Notes: a model not told the origin generated them from the letters alone. DNA of 26,028 bases from Phytopythium helicoides (GCA_024867545.1 JANFNE010000035.1:465001-491028); one strand, 5' to 3'; positions 10,297 through 20,434 are shown, counted from the stretch's first letter. Program-made: numbers and translations.

Positions 10297-10855
10297 AGCG
10301 AAACCTACTACAAACACTCACATTTTCAATCCGCCTTTGACACACTCACACACACAAACAACACACAAACAACACACCACACGCACTGGACGCACACAAA
10401 CAACACTCCTTTCACAGATACATGCGCTCCTCTACATACCAACCCACGAGACATCAACAGATTACACGTCCATTATTCGTTTTTTGTTATCTCTTCTTCT
10501 TCTTCTTCTTCTTCTTCTTCGTCTACTACTTCTTTTTGTTTTTGGGAATCTCTCTCTCTCTCTCTTTTAGTTCCCGTTTTAGTTCCCGTTTTTGTTCCCG
10601 TTTTTGTTCCCGTTTTTGTTCCCTGCTCTAGTTTGTTCCTTGACGCATAGCAATCGGTCAAGCGTTGGGTGGTGTGTAGTAGTAATTAGTAGTAAAGCAA
10701 CAACACAAACTACACAAAGCGAGTGAGCGAGCCGTGCAGTGTGTGAATGTGGGAGTGTGTGAACGTAGATGCGCGCGCGCGTGATTGTATAAAAGAAAGT
10801 GAGTGAGTGTGTGTGTGTGTGTGTCGAGTGAGTGAATGTGTGAATGAAATAATAT

Positions 10856-10927
10856 TGGACACACCGGGGATTGAACCCGGGGCCTTCCGCTTGCAAAGCG
10901 GACGCGCTACCACTGCGCTATGCGCCC
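10856..10927 (-). tRNA. tRNA-Ala(TGC), copy 18
   Basis: Identical coding part. T4 at 10791-10794, (GT)9. Spacer (TTC)10, 12-mers 2 AG + 3 TG. Next gene 634 bp on. Confidence 0.97.
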
Positions 10928-11489
10928 AGCGAAACCTACTACAAACACTCACATTTTCAATCCGCCTTTGACACACTCACACACACAAACAACACACAAA
11001 CAACACACCACACGCACTGGACGCACACAAACAACACTCCTTTCACAGATACATGCGCTCCTCTACATACCAACCCACGAGACATCAACAGATTACACGT
11101 CCATTATTCGTTTTTTGTTATCTCTTCTTCTTCTTCTTCTTCTTCTTCTTCTTCGTCTACTACTTCTTTTTGTTTTTGGGAATCTCTCTCTCTCTCTCTT
11201 TTAGTTCCCGTTTTAGTTCCCGTTTTTGTTCCCGTTTTTGTTCCCGTTTTTGTTCCCTGCTCTAGTTTGTTCCTTGACGCATAGCAATCGGTCAAGCGTT
11301 GGGTGGTGTGTAGTAGTAATTAGTAGTAAAGCAACAACACAAACTACACAAAGCGAGTGAGCGAGCCGTGCAGTGTGTGAATGTGGGAGTGTGTGAACGT
11401 AGATGCGCGCGCGCGTGATTGTATAAAAGAAAGTGAGTGAGTGTGTGTGTGTGTGTGTCGAGTGAGTGAATGTGTGAATGAAATAATAT

Positions 11490-11561
11490 TGGACACACCG
11501 GGGATTGAACCCGGGGCCTTCCGCTTGCAAAGCGGACGCGCTACCACTGCGCTATGCGCCC
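11490..11561 (-). tRNA. tRNA-Ala(TGC), copy 19
   Basis: Identical coding part. T4 at 11425-11428, (GT)9. Spacer (TTC)10, 12-mers 2 AG + 3 TG. Next gene 636 bp on. Confidence 0.97.
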
Positions 11562-12125
11562 AGCGAAACCTACTACAAACACTCACATTTTCAATCCGCC
11601 TTTGACACACTCACACACACAAACAACACACAAACAACACACCACACGCACTGGACGCACACAAACAACACTCCTTTCACAGATACATGCGCTCCTCTAC
11701 ATACCAACCCACGAGACATCAACAGATTACACGTCCATTATTCGTTTTTTGTTATCTCTTCTTCTTCTTCTTCTTCTTCTTCTTCTTCGTCTACTACTTC
11801 TTTTTGTTTTTGGGAATCTCTCTCTCTCTCTCTTTTAGTTCCCGTTTTAGTTCCCGTTTTTGTTCCCGTTTTTGTTCCCGTTTTTGTTCCCTGCTCTAGT
11901 TTGTTCCTTGACGCATAGCAATCGGTCAAGCGTTGGGTGGTGTGTAGTAGTAATTAGTAGTAAAGCAACAACACAAACTACACAAAGCGAGTGAGCGAGC
12001 CGTGCAGTGTGTGAATGTGGGAGTGTGTGAACGTAGATGCGCGCGCGCGTGATTGTATAAAAGAAAGTGAGTGAGTGTGTGTGTGTGTGTGTGTCGAGTG
12101 AGTGAATGTGTGAATGAAATAATAT

Positions 12126-12197
12126 TGGACACACCGGGGATTGAACCCGGGGCCTTCCGCTTGCAAAGCGGACGCGCTACCACTGCGCTATGCGCCC
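12126..12197 (-). tRNA. tRNA-Ala(TGC), copy 20
   Basis: Identical coding part. T4 at 12059-12062, (GT)10. Spacer (TTC)11, 12-mers 3 AG + 2 TG, as in copies 9 and 10. Next gene 637 bp on. Confidence 0.97.
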
Positions 12198-12762
12198 AGC
12201 GAAACCTACTACAAACACTCACATTTTCAATCCGCCTTTGACACACTCACACACACAAACAACACACAAACAACACACCACACGCACTGGACGCACACAA
12301 ACAACACTCCTTTCACAGATACATGCGCTCCTCTACATACCAACCCACGAGACATCAACAGATTACACGTCCATTATTCGTTTTTTGTTATCTCTTCTTC
12401 TTCTTCTTCTTCTTCTTCTTCTTCTTCGTCTACTACTTCTTTTTGTTTTTGGGAATCTCTCTCTCTCTCTCTTTTAGTTCCCGTTTTAGTTCCCGTTTTA
12501 GTTCCCGTTTTTGTTCCCGTTTTTGTTCCCTGCTCTAGTTTGTTCCTTGACGCATAGCAATCGGTCAAGCGTTGGGTGGTGTGTAGTAGTAATTAGTAGT
12601 AAAGCAACAACACAAACTACACAAAGCGAGTGAGCGAGCCGTGCAGTGTGTGAATGTGGGAGTGTGTGAACGTAGATGCGCGCGCGCGTGATTGTATAAA
12701 AGAAAGTGAGTGAGTGTGTGTGTGTGTGTGTCGAGTGAGTGAATGTGTGAATGAAATAATAT

Positions 12763-12834
12763 TGGACACACCGGGGATTGAACCCGGGGCCTTCCGCTTG
12801 CAAAGCGGACGCGCTACCACTGCGCTATGCGCCC
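12763..12834 (-). tRNA. tRNA-Ala(TGC), copy 21
   Basis: Identical coding part. T4 at 12698-12701, (GT)9. Spacer (TTC)8, 12-mers 2 AG + 3 TG. Next gene 632 bp on. Confidence 0.97.
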
Positions 12835-13394
12835 AGCGAAACCTACTACAAACACTCACATTTTCAATCCGCCTTTGACACACTCACACACACAAACAAC
12901 ACACAAACAACACACCACACGCACTGGACGCACACAAACAACACTCCTTTCACAGATACATGCGCTCCTCTACATACCAACCCACGAGACATCAACAGAT
13001 TACACGTCCATTATTCGTTTTTTGTTATCTCTTCTTCTTCTTCTTCTTCTTCTTCGTCTACTACTTCTTTTTGTTTTTGGGAATCTCTCTCTCTCTCTCT
13101 TTTAGTTCCCGTTTTAGTTCCCGTTTTTGTTCCCGTTTTTGTTCCCGTTTTTGTTCCCTGCTCTAGTTTGTTCCTTGACGCATAGCAATCGGTCAAGCGT
13201 TGGGTGGTGTGTAGTAGTAATTAGTAGTAAAGCAACAACACAAACTACACAAAGCGAGTGAGCGAGCCGTGCAGTGTGTGAATGTGGGAGTGTGTGAACG
13301 TAGATGCGCGCGCGCGTGATTGTATAAAAGAAAGTGAGTGAGTGTGTGTGTGTGTGTGTGTGTCGAGTGAGTGAATGTGTGAATGAAATAATAT

Positions 13395-13466
13395 TGGACA
13401 CACCGGGGATTGAACCCGGGGCCTTCCGCTTGCAAAGCGGACGCGCTACCACTGCGCTATGCGCCC
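13395..13466 (-). tRNA. tRNA-Ala(TGC), copy 22 (A-type upstream flank inside domain B)
   Basis: Identical coding part. T4 at 13326-13329, (GT)11. The upstream flank at 13500-13510 has ccaaatttg, the domain A form, while the rest of the unit is B-type. Spacer (TTC)10, six 12-mers (3 AG + 3 TG). Next gene 650 bp on. Confidence 0.97.
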
Positions 13467-14044
13467 AGCGAAACCTACTACAAACACTCACATTTTCAAT
13501 CCAAATTTGACACACTCACACACACAAACAACACACAAACAACACACCACACGCACTGGACGCACACAAACAACACTCCTTTCACAGATACATGCGCTCC
13601 TCTACATACCAACCCACGAGACATCAACAGATTACACGTCCATTATTCGTTTTTTGTTATCTCTTCTTCTTCTTCTTCTTCTTCTTCTTCTTCGTCTACT
13701 ACTTCTTTTTGTTTTTGGGAATCTCTCTCTCTCTCTCTTTTAGTTCCCGTTTTAGTTCCCGTTTTAGTTCCCGTTTTTGTTCCCGTTTTTGTTCCCGTTT
13801 TTGTTCCCTGCTCTAGTTTGTTCCTTGACGCATAGCAATCGGTCAAGCGTTGGGTGGTGTGTAGTAGTAATTAGTAGTAAAGCAACAACACAAACTACAC
13901 AAAGCGAGTGAGCGAGCCGTGCAGTGTGTGAATGTGGGAGTGTGTGAACGTAGATGCGCGCGCGCGTGATTGTATAAAAGAAAGTGAGTGAGTGTGTGTG
14001 TGTGTGTGTGTGTCGAGTGAGTGAATGTGTGAATGAAATAATAT

Positions 14045-14116
14045 TGGACACACCGGGGATTGAACCCGGGGCCTTCCGCTTGCAAAGCGGACGCGCTACC
14101 ACTGCGCTATGCGCCC
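14045..14116 (-). tRNA. tRNA-Ala(TGC), copy 23
   Basis: Identical coding part. T4 at 13976-13979, (GT)11. Spacer (TTC)9, 12-mers 2 AG + 3 TG. Next gene 633 bp on. Confidence 0.97.
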
Positions 14117-14677
14117 AGCGAAACCTACTACAAACACTCACATTTTCAATCCGCCTTTGACACACTCACACACACAAACAACACACAAACAACACACCAC
14201 ACGCACTGGACGCACACAAACAACACTCCTTTCACAGATACATGCGCTCCTCTACATACCAACCCACGAGACATCAACAGATTACACGTCCATTATTCGT
14301 TTTTTGTTATCTCTTCTTCTTCTTCTTCTTCTTCTTCTTCGTCTACTACTTCTTTTTGTTTTTGGGAATCTCTCTCTCTCTCTCTTTTAGTTCCCGTTTT
14401 AGTTCCCGTTTTTGTTCCCGTTTTTGTTCCCGTTTTTGTTCCCTGCTCTAGTTTGTTCCTTGACGCATAGCAATCGGTCAAGCGTTGGGTGGTGTGTAGT
14501 AGTAATTAGTAGTAAAGCAACAACACAAACTACACAAAGCGAGTGAGCGAGCCGTGCAGTGTGTGAATGTGGGAGTGTGTGAACGTAGATGCGCGCGCGC
14601 GTGATTGTATAAAAGAAAGTGAGTGAGTGTGTGTGTGTGTGTGTGTCGAGTGAGTGAATGTGTGAATGAAATAATAT

Positions 14678-14749
14678 TGGACACACCGGGGATTGAACCC
14701 GGGGCCTTCCGCTTGCAAAGCGGACGCGCTACCACTGCGCTATGCGCCC
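14678..14749 (-). tRNA. tRNA-Ala(TGC), copy 24
   Basis: Identical coding part. T4 at 14611-14614, (GT)10. Spacer (TTC)9, 12-mers 2 AG + 3 TG. Next gene 631 bp on. Confidence 0.97.
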
Positions 14750-15308
14750 AGCGAAACCTACTACAAACACTCACATTTTCAATCCGCCTTTGACACACTC
14801 ACACACACAAACAACACACAAACAACACACCACACGCACTGGACGCACACAAACAACACTCCTTTCACAGATACATGCGCTCCTCTACATACCAACCCAC
14901 GAGACATCAACAGATTACACGTCCATTATTCGTTTTTTGTTATCTCTTCTTCTTCTTCTTCTTCTTCTTCTTCGTCTACTACTTCTTTTTGTTTTTGGGA
15001 ATCTCTCTCTCTCTCTCTTTTAGTTCCCGTTTTAGTTCCCGTTTTTGTTCCCGTTTTTGTTCCCGTTTTTGTTCCCTGCTCTAGTTTGTTCCTTGACGCA
15101 TAGCAATCGGTCAAGCGTTGGGTGGTGTGTAGTAGTAATTAGTAGTAAAGCAACAACACAAACTACACAAAGCGAGTGAGCGAGCCGTGCAGTGTGTGAA
15201 TGTGGGAGTGTGTGAACGTAGATGCGCGCGCGCGTGATTGTATAAAAGAAAGTGAGTGAGTGTGTGTGTGTGTGTGTCGAGTGAGTGAATGTGTGAATGA
15301 AATAATAT

Positions 15309-15380
15309 TGGACACACCGGGGATTGAACCCGGGGCCTTCCGCTTGCAAAGCGGACGCGCTACCACTGCGCTATGCGCCC
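15309..15380 (-). tRNA. tRNA-Ala(TGC), copy 25
   Basis: Identical coding part. T4 at 15244-15247, (GT)9. Spacer (TTC)9, 12-mers 2 AG + 3 TG. Next gene 633 bp on. Confidence 0.97.
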
Positions 15381-15941
15381 AGCGAAACCTACTACAAACA
15401 CTCACATTTTCAATCCGCCTTTGACACACTCACACACACAAACAACACACAAACAACACACCACACGCACTGGACGCACACAAACAACACTCCTTTCACA
15501 GATACATGCGCTCCTCTACATACCAACCCACGAGACATCAACAGATTACACGTCCATTATTCGTTTTTTGTTATCTCTTCTTCTTCTTCTTCTTCTTCTT
15601 CTTCGTCTACTACTTCTTTTTGTTTTTGGGAATCTCTCTCTCTCTCTCTTTTAGTTCCCGTTTTAGTTCCCGTTTTTGTTCCCGTTTTTGTTCCCGTTTT
15701 TGTTCCCTGCTCTAGTTTGTTCCTTGACGCATAGCAATCGGTCAAGCGTTGGGTGGTGTGTAGTAGTAATTAGTAGTAAAGCAACAACACAAACTACACA
15801 AAGCGAGTGAGCGAGCCGTGCAGTGTGTGAATGTGGGAGTGTGTGAACGTAGATGCGCGCGCGCGTGATTGTATAAAAGAAAGTGAGTGAGTGTGTGTGT
15901 GTGTGTGTGTCGAGTGAGTGAATGTGTGAATGAAATAATAT

Positions 15942-16013
15942 TGGACACACCGGGGATTGAACCCGGGGCCTTCCGCTTGCAAAGCGGACGCGCTACCACT
16001 GCGCTATGCGCCC
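15942..16013 (-). tRNA. tRNA-Ala(TGC), copy 26
   Basis: Identical coding part. T4 at 15875-15878, (GT)10. Spacer (TTC)10, 12-mers 2 AG + 3 TG. Next gene 636 bp on. Confidence 0.97.
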
Positions 16014-16577
16014 AGCGAAACCTACTACAAACACTCACATTTTCAATCCGCCTTTGACACACTCACACACACAAACAACACACAAACAACACACCACACG
16101 CACTGGACGCACACAAACAACACTCCTTTCACAGATACATGCGCTCCTCTACATACCAACCCACGAGACATCAACAGATTACACGTCCATTATTCGTTTT
16201 TTGTTATCTCTTCTTCTTCTTCTTCTTCTTCTTCTTCTTCGTCTACTACTTCTTTTTGTTTTTGGGAATCTCTCTCTCTCTCTCTTTTAGTTCCCGTTTT
16301 AGTTCCCGTTTTTGTTCCCGTTTTTGTTCCCGTTTTTGTTCCCTGCTCTAGTTTGTTCCTTGACGCATAGCAATCGGTCAAGCGTTGGGTGGTGTGTAGT
16401 AGTAATTAGTAGTAAAGCAACAACACAAACTACACAAAGCGAGTGAGCGAGCCGTGCAGTGTGTGAATGTGGGAGTGTGTGAACGTAGATGCGCGCGCGC
16501 GTGATTGTATAAAAGAAAGTGAGTGAGTGTGTGTGTGTGTGTGTGTCGAGTGAGTGAATGTGTGAATGAAATAATAT

Positions 16578-16649
16578 TGGACACACCGGGGATTGAACCC
16601 GGGGCCTTCCGCTTGCAAAGCGGACGCGCTACCACTGCGCTATGCGCCC
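16578..16649 (-). tRNA. tRNA-Ala(TGC), copy 27
   Basis: Identical coding part. T4 at 16511-16514, (GT)10. Spacer (TTC)9, 12-mers 2 AG + 3 TG. Next gene 635 bp on; first of four consecutive 635-bp intervals. Confidence 0.97.
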
Positions 16650-17212
16650 AGCGAAACCTACTACAAACACTCACATTTTCAATCCGCCTTTGACACACTC
16701 ACACACACAAACAACACACAAACAACACACCACACGCACTGGACGCACACAAACAACACTCCTTTCACAGATACATGCGCTCCTCTACATACCAACCCAC
16801 GAGACATCAACAGATTACACGTCCATTATTCGTTTTTTGTTATCTCTTCTTCTTCTTCTTCTTCTTCTTCTTCGTCTACTACTTCTTTTTGTTTTTGGGA
16901 ATCTCTCTCTCTCTCTCTTTTAGTTCCCGTTTTAGTTCCCGTTTTTGTTCCCGTTTTTGTTCCCGTTTTTGTTCCCTGCTCTAGTTTGTTCCTTGACGCA
17001 TAGCAATCGGTCAAGCGTTGGGTGGTGTGTAGTAGTAATTAGTAGTAAAGCAACAACACAAACTACACAAAGCGAGTGAGCGAGCCGTGCAGTGTGTGAA
17101 TGTGGGAGTGTGTGAACGTAGATGCGCGCGCGCGTGATTGTATAAAAGAAAGTGAGTGAGTGTGTGTGTGTGTGTGTGTGTCGAGTGAGTGAATGTGTGA
17201 ATGAAATAATAT

Positions 17213-17284
17213 TGGACACACCGGGGATTGAACCCGGGGCCTTCCGCTTGCAAAGCGGACGCGCTACCACTGCGCTATGCGCCC
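17213..17284 (-). tRNA. tRNA-Ala(TGC), copy 28
   Basis: Identical coding part. T4 at 17144-17147, (GT)11. Spacer (TTC)9, 12-mers 2 AG + 3 TG. Next gene 635 bp on. Confidence 0.97.
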
Positions 17285-17847
17285 AGCGAAACCTACTACA
17301 AACACTCACATTTTCAATCCGCCTTTGACACACTCACACACACAAACAACACACAAACAACACACCACACGCACTGGACGCACACAAACAACACTCCTTT
17401 CACAGATACATGCGCTCCTCTACATACCAACCCACGAGACATCAACAGATTACACGTCCATTATTCGTTTTTTGTTATCTCTTCTTCTTCTTCTTCTTCT
17501 TCTTCTTCGTCTACTACTTCTTTTTGTTTTTGGGAATCTCTCTCTCTCTCTCTTTTAGTTCCCGTTTTAGTTCCCGTTTTTGTTCCCGTTTTTGTTCCCG
17601 TTTTTGTTCCCTGCTCTAGTTTGTTCCTTGACGCATAGCAATCGGTCAAGCGTTGGGTGGTGTGTAGTAGTAATTAGTAGTAAAGCAACAACACAAACTA
17701 CACAAAGCGAGTGAGCGAGCCGTGCAGTGTGTGAATGTGGGAGTGTGTGAACGTAGATGCGCGCGCGCGTGATTGTATAAAAGAAAGTGAGTGAGTGTGT
17801 GTGTGTGTGTGTGTGTCGAGTGAGTGAATGTGTGAATGAAATAATAT

Positions 17848-17919
17848 TGGACACACCGGGGATTGAACCCGGGGCCTTCCGCTTGCAAAGCGGACGCGCT
17901 ACCACTGCGCTATGCGCCC
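17848..17919 (-). tRNA. tRNA-Ala(TGC), copy 29
   Basis: Identical coding part. T4 at 17779-17782, (GT)11. Spacer (TTC)9, 12-mers 2 AG + 3 TG. Next gene 635 bp on. Confidence 0.97.
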
Positions 17920-18482
17920 AGCGAAACCTACTACAAACACTCACATTTTCAATCCGCCTTTGACACACTCACACACACAAACAACACACAAACAACACAC
18001 CACACGCACTGGACGCACACAAACAACACTCCTTTCACAGATACATGCGCTCCTCTACATACCAACCCACGAGACATCAACAGATTACACGTCCATTATT
18101 CGTTTTTTGTTATCTCTTCTTCTTCTTCTTCTTCTTCTTCTTCGTCTACTACTTCTTTTTGTTTTTGGGAATCTCTCTCTCTCTCTCTTTTAGTTCCCGT
18201 TTTAGTTCCCGTTTTTGTTCCCGTTTTTGTTCCCGTTTTTGTTCCCTGCTCTAGTTTGTTCCTTGACGCATAGCAATCGGTCAAGCGTTGGGTGGTGTGT
18301 AGTAGTAATTAGTAGTAAAGCAACAACACAAACTACACAAAGCGAGTGAGCGAGCCGTGCAGTGTGTGAATGTGGGAGTGTGTGAACGTAGATGCGCGCG
18401 CGCGTGATTGTATAAAAGAAAGTGAGTGAGTGTGTGTGTGTGTGTGTGTGTCGAGTGAGTGAATGTGTGAATGAAATAATAT

Positions 18483-18554
18483 TGGACACACCGGGGATTG
18501 AACCCGGGGCCTTCCGCTTGCAAAGCGGACGCGCTACCACTGCGCTATGCGCCC
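18483..18554 (-). tRNA. tRNA-Ala(TGC), copy 30 (reference domain B unit)
   Basis: Identical coding part. T4 at 18414-18417, (GT)11. Next gene 635 bp on. Its spacer (18555-19117) has the modal values at every variable locus, so its elements are listed separately below as the model for domain B. Confidence 0.97.
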
Positions 18555-18597
18555 AGCGAAACCTACTACAAACACTCACATTTTCAATCCGCCTTTG

Positions 18598-18664
18598 ACA
18601 CACTCACACACACAAACAACACACAAACAACACACCACACGCACTGGACGCACACAAACAACAC
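18598..18664 (+). repeat. CA-rich block upstream of tRNA (reference unit)
   Basis: A run of CACA, AAACAAC and ACCACACGCAC that starts about 43 bp upstream of the tRNA gene. On the tRNA strand it is GT-rich and is the counterpart of the CA-rich sequence downstream of the gene, so the gene sits between imperfect inverted GT/CA flanks. Its length is constant in all units. Confidence 0.8.
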
Positions 18665-18750
18665 TCCTTTCACAGATACATGCGCTCCTCTACATACCAA
18701 CCCACGAGACATCAACAGATTACACGTCCATTATTCGTTTTTTGTTATCT
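18665..18750 (+). other. Non-repetitive spacer segment (reference unit)
   Basis: About 86 bp with no internal repeat and no recognisable gene. It holds the main A/B diagnostic block (gatacatgcgctcctctac in B). It ends in cgttttttgttatct, a T6 run on + that would stop pol III moving rightwards. Confidence 0.6.
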
Positions 18751-18777
18751 CTTCTTCTTCTTCTTCTTCTTCTTCTT
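18751..18777 (+). repeat. (TTC)n/(GAA)n microsatellite (reference unit, n=9)
   Basis: Nine CTT repeats. Copy number over the array is 6 to 13 (6 in six domain A units and after gene 13; 13 after gene 4). Pyrimidine-rich on +, purine on the tRNA strand. Confidence 0.95.
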
Positions 18778-18806
18778 CGTCTACTACTTCTTTTTGTTTT
18801 TGGGAA

Positions 18807-18822
18807 TCTCTCTCTCTCTCTC
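18807..18822 (+). repeat. (TC)8 microsatellite (reference unit)
   Basis: Eight TC repeats, 29 bp after the TTC tract. Length is fixed throughout domain B but longer and variable in domain A, for example right of gene 1 at about 397-422. Confidence 0.92.
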
Positions 18823-18882
18823 TTTTAGTTCCCGTTTTAGTTCCCGTTTTTGTTCCCGTTTTTGTTCCCGTTTTTGTTCCCT
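18823..18882 (+). repeat. 12-bp minisatellite, 5 copies (reference unit)
   Basis: Tandem TTTTAGTTCCCG (two) then TTTTTGTTCCCG (three, the last ending in T). In B the AG forms precede the TG forms in every unit except that of gene 8. Copy number is 5 to 7 in B and 3 to 8 in A. Twelve bases is four codons, so the tract is open in all frames and gives false tetrapeptide-repeat ORFs. Confidence 0.95.
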
Positions 18883-18896
18883 GCTCTAGTTTGTTC

Positions 18897-18920
18897 CTTG
18901 ACGCATAGCAATCGGTCAAG
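18897..18920. promoter_or_regulatory. Conserved inverted repeat CTTGAC-12-GTCAAG (reference unit)
   Basis: Perfect 6-bp arms at 18897-18902 and 18915-18920 around gcatagcaatcg. It is present in every complete spacer, broken only at base 513 in the unit of gene 1 (C to T). It lies in the least repetitive part of the spacer. A protein-binding site or small hairpin is possible; function is unknown. Confidence 0.4.
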
Positions 18921-18934
18921 CGTTGGGTGGTGTG

Positions 18935-18954
18935 TAGTAGTAATTAGTAGTAAA
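18935..18954 (+). repeat. Direct repeat of TAGTAGTAA, period 10 (reference unit)
   Basis: Two copies of TAGTAGTAA (18935-18943, 18945-18953) just right of the inverted repeat. Conserved in all units of both domains; no function assigned. Confidence 0.6.
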
Positions 18955-19026
18955 GCAACAACACAAACTACACAAAGCGAGTGAGCGAGCCGTGCAGTGT
19001 GTGAATGTGGGAGTGTGTGAACGTAG

Positions 19027-19041
19027 ATGCGCGCGCGCGTG
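19027..19041. repeat. Alternating purine-pyrimidine GC tract (reference unit)
   Basis: ATGCGCGCGCGCGTG alternates without a break for 15 bp. It lies 24 bp before the (GT)11 tract. Both are sequence types that favour Z-DNA under negative supercoiling. Confidence 0.75.
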
Positions 19042-19045
19042 ATTG

Positions 19046-19053
19046 TATAAAAG
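19046..19053 (+). promoter_or_regulatory. TATAAAAG motif on + (also the T4 on the tRNA strand)
   Basis: TATAAAAG matches a TATA box on +. Its complement, CTTTTATA, holds the only T4 on the tRNA strand. Invariant in all units at a distance set only by (GT)n. The terminator role is favoured because the tRNA needs one; a + strand start site is possible but unsupported. Confidence 0.45.
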
Positions 19054-19064
19054 AAAGTGAGTGA

Positions 19065-19086
19065 GTGTGTGTGTGTGTGTGTGTGT
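19065..19086 (+). repeat. (GT)11 microsatellite (reference unit)
   Basis: Eleven GT repeats between the T4 and the 3' end of tRNA copy 31. In domain B the copy number is 9, 10 or 11 and sets the predicted trailer length at 61 to 65 nt. Confidence 0.93.
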
Positions 19087-19117
19087 CGAGTGAGTGAATG
19101 TGTGAATGAAATAATAT

Positions 19118-19189
19118 TGGACACACCGGGGATTGAACCCGGGGCCTTCCGCTTGCAAAGCGGACGCGCTACCACTGCGCTATGCGCCC
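19118..19189 (-). tRNA. tRNA-Ala(TGC), copy 31
   Basis: Identical coding part. T4 at 19049-19052. Spacer (TTC)9 and seven 12-mers (4 AG + 3 TG). Next gene 659 bp on. Confidence 0.97.
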
Positions 19190-19776
19190 AGCGAAACCTA
19201 CTACAAACACTCACATTTTCAATCCGCCTTTGACACACTCACACACACAAACAACACACAAACAACACACCACACGCACTGGACGCACACAAACAACACT
19301 CCTTTCACAGATACATGCGCTCCTCTACATACCAACCCACGAGACATCAACAGATTACACGTCCATTATTCGTTTTTTGTTATCTCTTCTTCTTCTTCTT
19401 CTTCTTCTTCTTCGTCTACTACTTCTTTTTGTTTTTGGGAATCTCTCTCTCTCTCTCTTTTAGTTCCCGTTTTAGTTCCCGTTTTAGTTCCCGTTTTAGT
19501 TCCCGTTTTTGTTCCCGTTTTTGTTCCCGTTTTTGTTCCCTGCTCTAGTTTGTTCCTTGACGCATAGCAATCGGTCAAGCGTTGGGTGGTGTGTAGTAGT
19601 AATTAGTAGTAAAGCAACAACACAAACTACACAAAGCGAGTGAGCGAGCCGTGCAGTGTGTGAATGTGGGAGTGTGTGAACGTAGATGCGCGCGCGCGTG
19701 ATTGTATAAAAGAAAGTGAGTGAGTGTGTGTGTGTGTGTGTGTGTCGAGTGAGTGAATGTGTGAATGAAATAATAT

Positions 19777-19848
19777 TGGACACACCGGGGATTGAACCCG
19801 GGGCCTTCCGCTTGCAAAGCGGACGCGCTACCACTGCGCTATGCGCCC
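19777..19848 (-). tRNA. tRNA-Ala(TGC), copy 32
   Basis: Identical coding part. T4 at 19708-19711, (GT)11. Spacer (TTC)9 and seven minisatellite units, the fifth an 11-mer lacking one T near 20164-20174. Next gene 658 bp on, one less than the otherwise matching copy 31 unit. Confidence 0.97.
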
Positions 19849-20434
19849 AGCGAAACCTACTACAAACACTCACATTTTCAATCCGCCTTTGACACACTCA
19901 CACACACAAACAACACACAAACAACACACCACACGCACTGGACGCACACAAACAACACTCCTTTCACAGATACATGCGCTCCTCTACATACCAACCCACG
20001 AGACATCAACAGATTACACGTCCATTATTCGTTTTTTGTTATCTCTTCTTCTTCTTCTTCTTCTTCTTCTTCGTCTACTACTTCTTTTTGTTTTTGGGAA
20101 TCTCTCTCTCTCTCTCTTTTAGTTCCCGTTTTAGTTCCCGTTTTAGTTCCCGTTTTAGTTCCCGTTTTGTTCCCGTTTTTGTTCCCGTTTTTGTTCCCTG
20201 CTCTAGTTTGTTCCTTGACGCATAGCAATCGGTCAAGCGTTGGGTGGTGTGTAGTAGTAATTAGTAGTAAAGCAACAACACAAACTACACAAAGCGAGTG
20301 AGCGAGCCGTGCAGTGTGTGAATGTGGGAGTGTGTGAACGTAGATGCGCGCGCGCGTGATTGTATAAAAGAAAGTGAGTGAGTGTGTGTGTGTGTGTGTG
20401 TGTCGAGTGAGTGAATGTGTGAATGAAATAATAT

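Noticed and set aside
18937..18953. AT-rich TAGTAGTAATTAGTAGTAA as a replication origin or telomere-like repeat
   Set aside because: It is only two copies of a 9-mer, with no telomere-type G-run and no recognised origin consensus.
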